A stretch of DNA of 36,792 bases. Source: Bacteroides sp. (GTDB lineage Bacteria; Bacteroidota; Bacteroidia; Bacteroidales; Bacteroidaceae). The DNA lies in NCBI RefSeq assembly GCF_030151085.1, contig NZ_JASLER010000065.1, positions 1-36,792 of the forward strand, read 5' to 3'. Below, in pieces: positions 34,901 through 36,792 of the stretch; within the stretch, counting starts at the first letter, position 1, and each line of letters opens with the position of its first letter. The notes beneath the pieces were generated by a model that was given only the letters and a program-made list of their open reading frames with translations, had not been told where the DNA came from and did not search any database. The translations under genes and the position numbers were made by a program.

Positions 34901-34979
34901 TGGTTTGTTAGTTGCATCCGTACTGACGCTGTTCGTGTTGCCGGTAGCTTATTGCGCCATACATAAGATTAAGGGATGA
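31947..34979 (+). CDS. RND multidrug efflux permease, second copy
   Basis: The 1010-aa AcrB-like permease shows TM1 near residues 10-30, PGAEPAEVERLITEPI and VSDDFGDVFGIYYG in the first porter domain, and TM2-6 from about 335. TM4 has GMLVDNAIVVTD (Asp401, Asn402), TM7 lies near 520-540, and TM8-12 start near 854. TM10 has GMNIKNAIVLID with the conserved Lys922. The Lys distinguishes it from the first pump, which has Arg. It follows the adaptor after 84 bases that contain short ATCAC/GTGAT repeats, and precedes the TolC gene by 41 bases. Drug, bile-acid or metabolite export is possible; the substrate is not apparent. Confidence 0.95.
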   Translation: MNLAKYALDNTKIIYFFLAVLLIGGVYSFGELGKKEDAPFVIKSAVIMTRYPGAEPAEVERLITEPISREIQSMNGVYKIKSESMYGMSKITFELQPSLSAESIPQKWDELRRKVLNIQPQLPAGASVPTVSDDFGDVFGIYYGLVADDGFSYEEMRNWAERIKTQVVTADGVMKVALFGTQTEVINIFISVNKLAGMGIDPKQLAQLLQSQNQIINTGEINAGDQQLRIVANGTFTTINDIRNQVITTPSGQFKLGDIAEVEKGYMDPPSNIMRVDGKRAIGIGVSTDPTKDVVLTGELVDQKLAQILPLVPIGLEMVSLYPENVIAKEANNGFIINLIESILIVIVIIMLVMGMRAGVLIGSSLVFSIGGTLLIMSFMGVGLNRTSLAGFIIAMGMLVDNAIVVTDNAQIAIARGMERRKALISGATGPQWGLLGATFIAVCSFLPLYLAPSAVAEIVKPLFIVLAISLGLSWVLALTQTTTFGNFILKAKSDDAGKDPFDKPFYHKFASILGVLIKKKVLTITTIVVLFITSLVVMGLMPQNFFPSLDKPYFRADIFYPEGYSIRDVEKEMKKVEAHLMQLPEVKRVSVTMGSTPLRYYLASTSVGPKPNFANVLIELTDSKYTKEYEQNFDEYMKANYPNAITRATLFKLSPATDAAIEIGFIGNNVDTLVMLTNQALEIMHQDPELINIRNSWGNKIPVWKPIYSPERAQPLGVSRQSMAQSIQIGTSGMTLGEFREGDQVLPILLKGNSFDSFRINDMRTLPVFGSTQETTPLEQVISEFDFQYKFSNVKDYNREMVMMAQADPRRGVNSTAAFNKIWSKVQNEIKVPEGYTMKYFGEQESQVESNEALAANMPLTFMLMFITLLFLFRTYKKPIVILLMLPLIFIGVVLGLLVLGKSFDFFAILGLLGLIGMNIKNAIVLIDQIDIETAAGKAPREAVITATTSRIIPVAMASGTTILGMLPLLFDAMFGGMAATIMGGLLVASVLTLFVLPVAYCAIHKIKG

Positions 34980-35020
34980 TGTCTTATTTACTATTTGACA
35001 ATTTACTATTTATTATTTGA

Positions 35021-36295
35021 ATGATGAAAACGAATATACTTATCATATCTCTACTCTGCCTCGGTATCAATGCCGGGGCACAGGAGACATACCTCAGTCG
35101 GGAAGCCTATCGGGATAAAGTGGCGGCATATAGCCAGATACTTAAGCAGCAACGCTTGAATACAATAGCAAGCAAGGAAGCCCGGAAAATAGCCATGACC
35201 GGATTCCTTCCCAAAATAGACATTACTGCCGAGGGTACCGCCAACTTGAACCATCTGGATATGTGGAACAGTCCTTCGGGACAATACCGTCCATATACCT
35301 ACCAGGCATTGGCAACCTTAGGCCAGCCGCTCTATACCGGTGGTGCCTTGAATGCTCAGAAGAACATAGCCAAAGCTGACGAGCAACTGGCCCAACTAAG
35401 CGAAGAACTGACTATGGATCAGATTAACTACCAAAGTGATGCGATCTATTGGAATGCCTCTGCCGCTCATGCCATGTTGAAAGCAGCCAAGCAATACGAA
35501 GATATTGTGAACCAGCAATATAATATCATCAACGACCGTTTCACCGACGGTGCTATCAGTCGCACGGACTTACTGATGATTTCCACCCGTAAGAAAGAAG
35601 CTGAGTTGCAGTTTATCAAAGCTCGTCAGAACTATACACTGGCTTTGCAGCAACTAAATATCCTTATGGGAGTAAAACCGGATGCACCTGTAGATAGTCT
35701 GAGTGATATTGGTATTGTAGGCGAACCTGTACAACAATTCAGCTTCGACGAAGTATTAAACCGCCGTGCAGACTATGCCAGCACAGAAGTAAACATCTCT
35801 AAGAGCGAAGCGCAACGCCGTGCCGCCCTTAGCAAGTACAACCCGCAATTGAATATGTTTTTGGCCACAGGATGGGATACCGGCGTTGCATATATGGGTC
35901 AGACCGTTGTCCATACTCCTATTGCCGGACTTAACCTAAGTATTCCCATTTTCCGTTGGGGTGCCCGTTTCAAGACGAACCGCCAGCAAAAGGCATACAT
36001 CGGTATTCAGCAGTTGCAACAAAGTTATATATCAGACGGTATTCTCGAAGAGTTCTCCGCAGCCAATACCAAACTGACCGAAACAGAGCAACAAGTGAAG
36101 ACTGCCAAAGAGAATATGGCGCTAGCTGATGAAAACCTGGACCTGGCCACCTTCTCCTACAATGAAGGAAAAGCCAGTATGGTGGATGTTCTTTCGGCAC
36201 AATTGTCATGGACTCAGGCGCATAATAATCTGATAAATGCCTATCTGGCAGCGAAGATGGCTGCAGCTGAGTACCGCAAGGTGGTAAGCGAATAA
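35021..36295 (+). CDS. TolC-like outer membrane efflux protein, second copy
   Basis: The 424-aa protein begins MMKTNILIISLLCLGINAGAQ with a cleavable signal peptide ending near residue 21. Two OEP repeats are visible: YQALATLGQPLYTGGALNAQKN in the first and VVHTPIAGLNLSIPIFRWGARF in the second, each followed by long helices (DRFTDGAISRTDLLMIS; TFSYNEGKASMVDVLSAQLSWTQAHNN). It is the outer membrane channel of the tripartite system encoded with the two preceding genes. The 41-base gap from the RND stop is A/T-rich with a repeated ATTTACTATTT. It is only distantly similar by eye to the first TolC copy, so the two operons are not a recent duplication. Confidence 0.92.
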   Translation: MMKTNILIISLLCLGINAGAQETYLSREAYRDKVAAYSQILKQQRLNTIASKEARKIAMTGFLPKIDITAEGTANLNHLDMWNSPSGQYRPYTYQALATLGQPLYTGGALNAQKNIAKADEQLAQLSEELTMDQINYQSDAIYWNASAAHAMLKAAKQYEDIVNQQYNIINDRFTDGAISRTDLLMISTRKKEAELQFIKARQNYTLALQQLNILMGVKPDAPVDSLSDIGIVGEPVQQFSFDEVLNRRADYASTEVNISKSEAQRRAALSKYNPQLNMFLATGWDTGVAYMGQTVVHTPIAGLNLSIPIFRWGARFKTNRQQKAYIGIQQLQQSYISDGILEEFSAANTKLTETEQQVKTAKENMALADENLDLATFSYNEGKASMVDVLSAQLSWTQAHNNLINAYLAAKMAAAEYRKVVSE

Positions 36296-36305
36296 AATAA
36301 CATAA

Positions 36306-36353
36306 ATGGCAAAGTCGGGAAATTTAAATAACAATCTCTCCTAACTTTGCCAT
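36306..36353. terminator. Inverted repeat between convergent TolC and GH92 genes
   Basis: ATGGCAAAGT (36306-36315) and ACTTTGCCAT (36344-36353) form a perfect 10-bp stem around a 28-base loop. The pair lies 10 bases after the TolC stop and 50 bases from the GH92 stop, suiting a shared terminator. The long loop and lack of a T-run weaken the call. Confidence 0.45.
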
Positions 36354-36402
36354 TGCTTCAATCCTCTTTCTATCCTTAAAAAACTACCTGTCTAATTTAT
36401 AT

Positions 36403-36792
36403 TTACTCTTTGGAAAAAGAGTATGGCATAGCCTCATCAGATATCCCTCGCAATTTATTAGGCTCTGCCGACATAACAATATCAATCTGTCCCCCTTCCA
36501 AGAGTTCTTCATGACATAAAAAGTTCCTGTCACACAGTTTCGCATTAACGGAGCACTTATAGATGTAACGATTAGAAACACTATTATCGGGAGCAGAAAT
36601 AGTCAAATCTCTTCCATTCTCAAAATGCAGAGTTGCTTTTTTGAACAATGGAGCACCTAATACATACTCATCCGTACCCGGACAAACCGGATAGAAACCT
36701 AATGCAGAGAATACATACCAAGCAGAAGTCTGACCGTTATCCTCATCACCACAATAACCGTCGGGACCGGCAGTGTACATACGGTTCATCAC
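36403..36792 (-). CDS. GH92 alpha-mannosidase, C-terminal part (gene runs off the window)
   Basis: The visible 129 codons carry the GH92 C-terminal signature: GPDGYCGDEDNGQTSAWYVF, where relatives read GNDDCGQMSAWYVFSALGFYPVNPG. This is followed here by SALGFYPVCPGTDEYVLGAPLF and a closing beta domain (ATLHFENGRDLTISAPDNS). The Asp/Glu-Asp-Asn-Gly-Gln segment is part of the conserved active-site loop. GH92 enzymes are Ca2+-dependent exo-alpha-mannosidases active on N-glycans or yeast mannan. The start lies beyond 36792, so signal peptide and N-domain cannot be judged. It is on the opposite strand from the efflux operon and belongs to a different system from the starch locus. Confidence 0.92.
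   Translation of the reverse strand: MMNRMYTAGPDGYCGDEDNGQTSAWYVFSALGFYPVCPGTDEYVLGAPLFKKATLHFENGRDLTISAPDNSVSNRYIYKCSVNAKLCDRNFLCHEELLEGGQIDIVMSAEPNKLRGISDEAMPYSFSKE

Noticed and set aside
462..36295. The two RND operons as a recent duplication flanking the locus
   Set aside because: The permeases differ in length, motifs and N-terminal sequence, and the TolC proteins are dissimilar by eye, so they look like separate paralogues and not a duplicated flank.

Overview
The window reads as chromosomal DNA of a gut Bacteroidales bacterium, most likely Bacteroides. The evidence is SusC/SusD pairs, lipoproteins with acidic residues just after the lipid-bearing Cys, GH13/GH53/GH65/GH92 enzymes, weak Shine-Dalgarno signals, and several promoters of the Bacteroides form TTTG-N19-21-TAnnTTTG. 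The species cannot be named from the sequence alone.

Layout. (1) 1-4940: a 51-residue orphan ORF and a hairpin, then the 3' stump of an efflux adaptor gene (MFP/HlyD type, frameshifted), followed by an intact RND pump and a TolC-like channel. (2) 4954-7659: a minus-strand cluster (nitroreductase, small membrane protein, DUF2520 Rossmann oxidoreductase) and a divergent FemAB/GNAT-like acyltransferase. (3) 7662-30726: a large polysaccharide utilisation locus. On the minus strand it holds GH53 and GH2 (galactan type), then SusC, SusD, SusE and SusF, then a secreted esterase-GH13 fusion, a secreted ChaN/EreA/TIKI-like protein, and a SusG-type surface amylase. On the plus strand it holds a LacI-family regulator, an MFS disaccharide transporter and a cytosolic GH65 phosphorylase. 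(4) 30742-36295: a complete second RND efflux operon (MFP, RND, TolC). (5) 36403 to the window edge: the C-terminal end of a GH92 alpha-mannosidase on the minus strand.

How the locus probably works. SusD, SusE, SusF and SusG look like close relatives of the B. thetaiotaomicron starch system. SusG has the same length as I recall for the B. theta protein, and its catalytic residues are shifted by only two positions. The locus departs from classical sus: no SusR-type regulator and no GH97 (SusB) is seen. Instead the parts suggest maltose import by the MFS protein and phosphorolysis by GH65 in the cytosol. The SusA-like GH13 is fused behind an esterase domain, and a beta-1,4-galactan enzyme pair (GH53, GH2) is wired into the same control.

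The most striking signal is regulatory. Three near-identical LacI-type operators (core TGCAAnCGnTTGCA) lie before SusG, SusC and GH53. Each is centred 65, 66 or 67 bp upstream of the centre of a TAnnTTTG -7 box. Operators that far upstream, with poor -33 boxes at two of the three promoters, suggest that the LacI-family protein activates, or represses at a distance, a joint starch-plus-galactan regulon.
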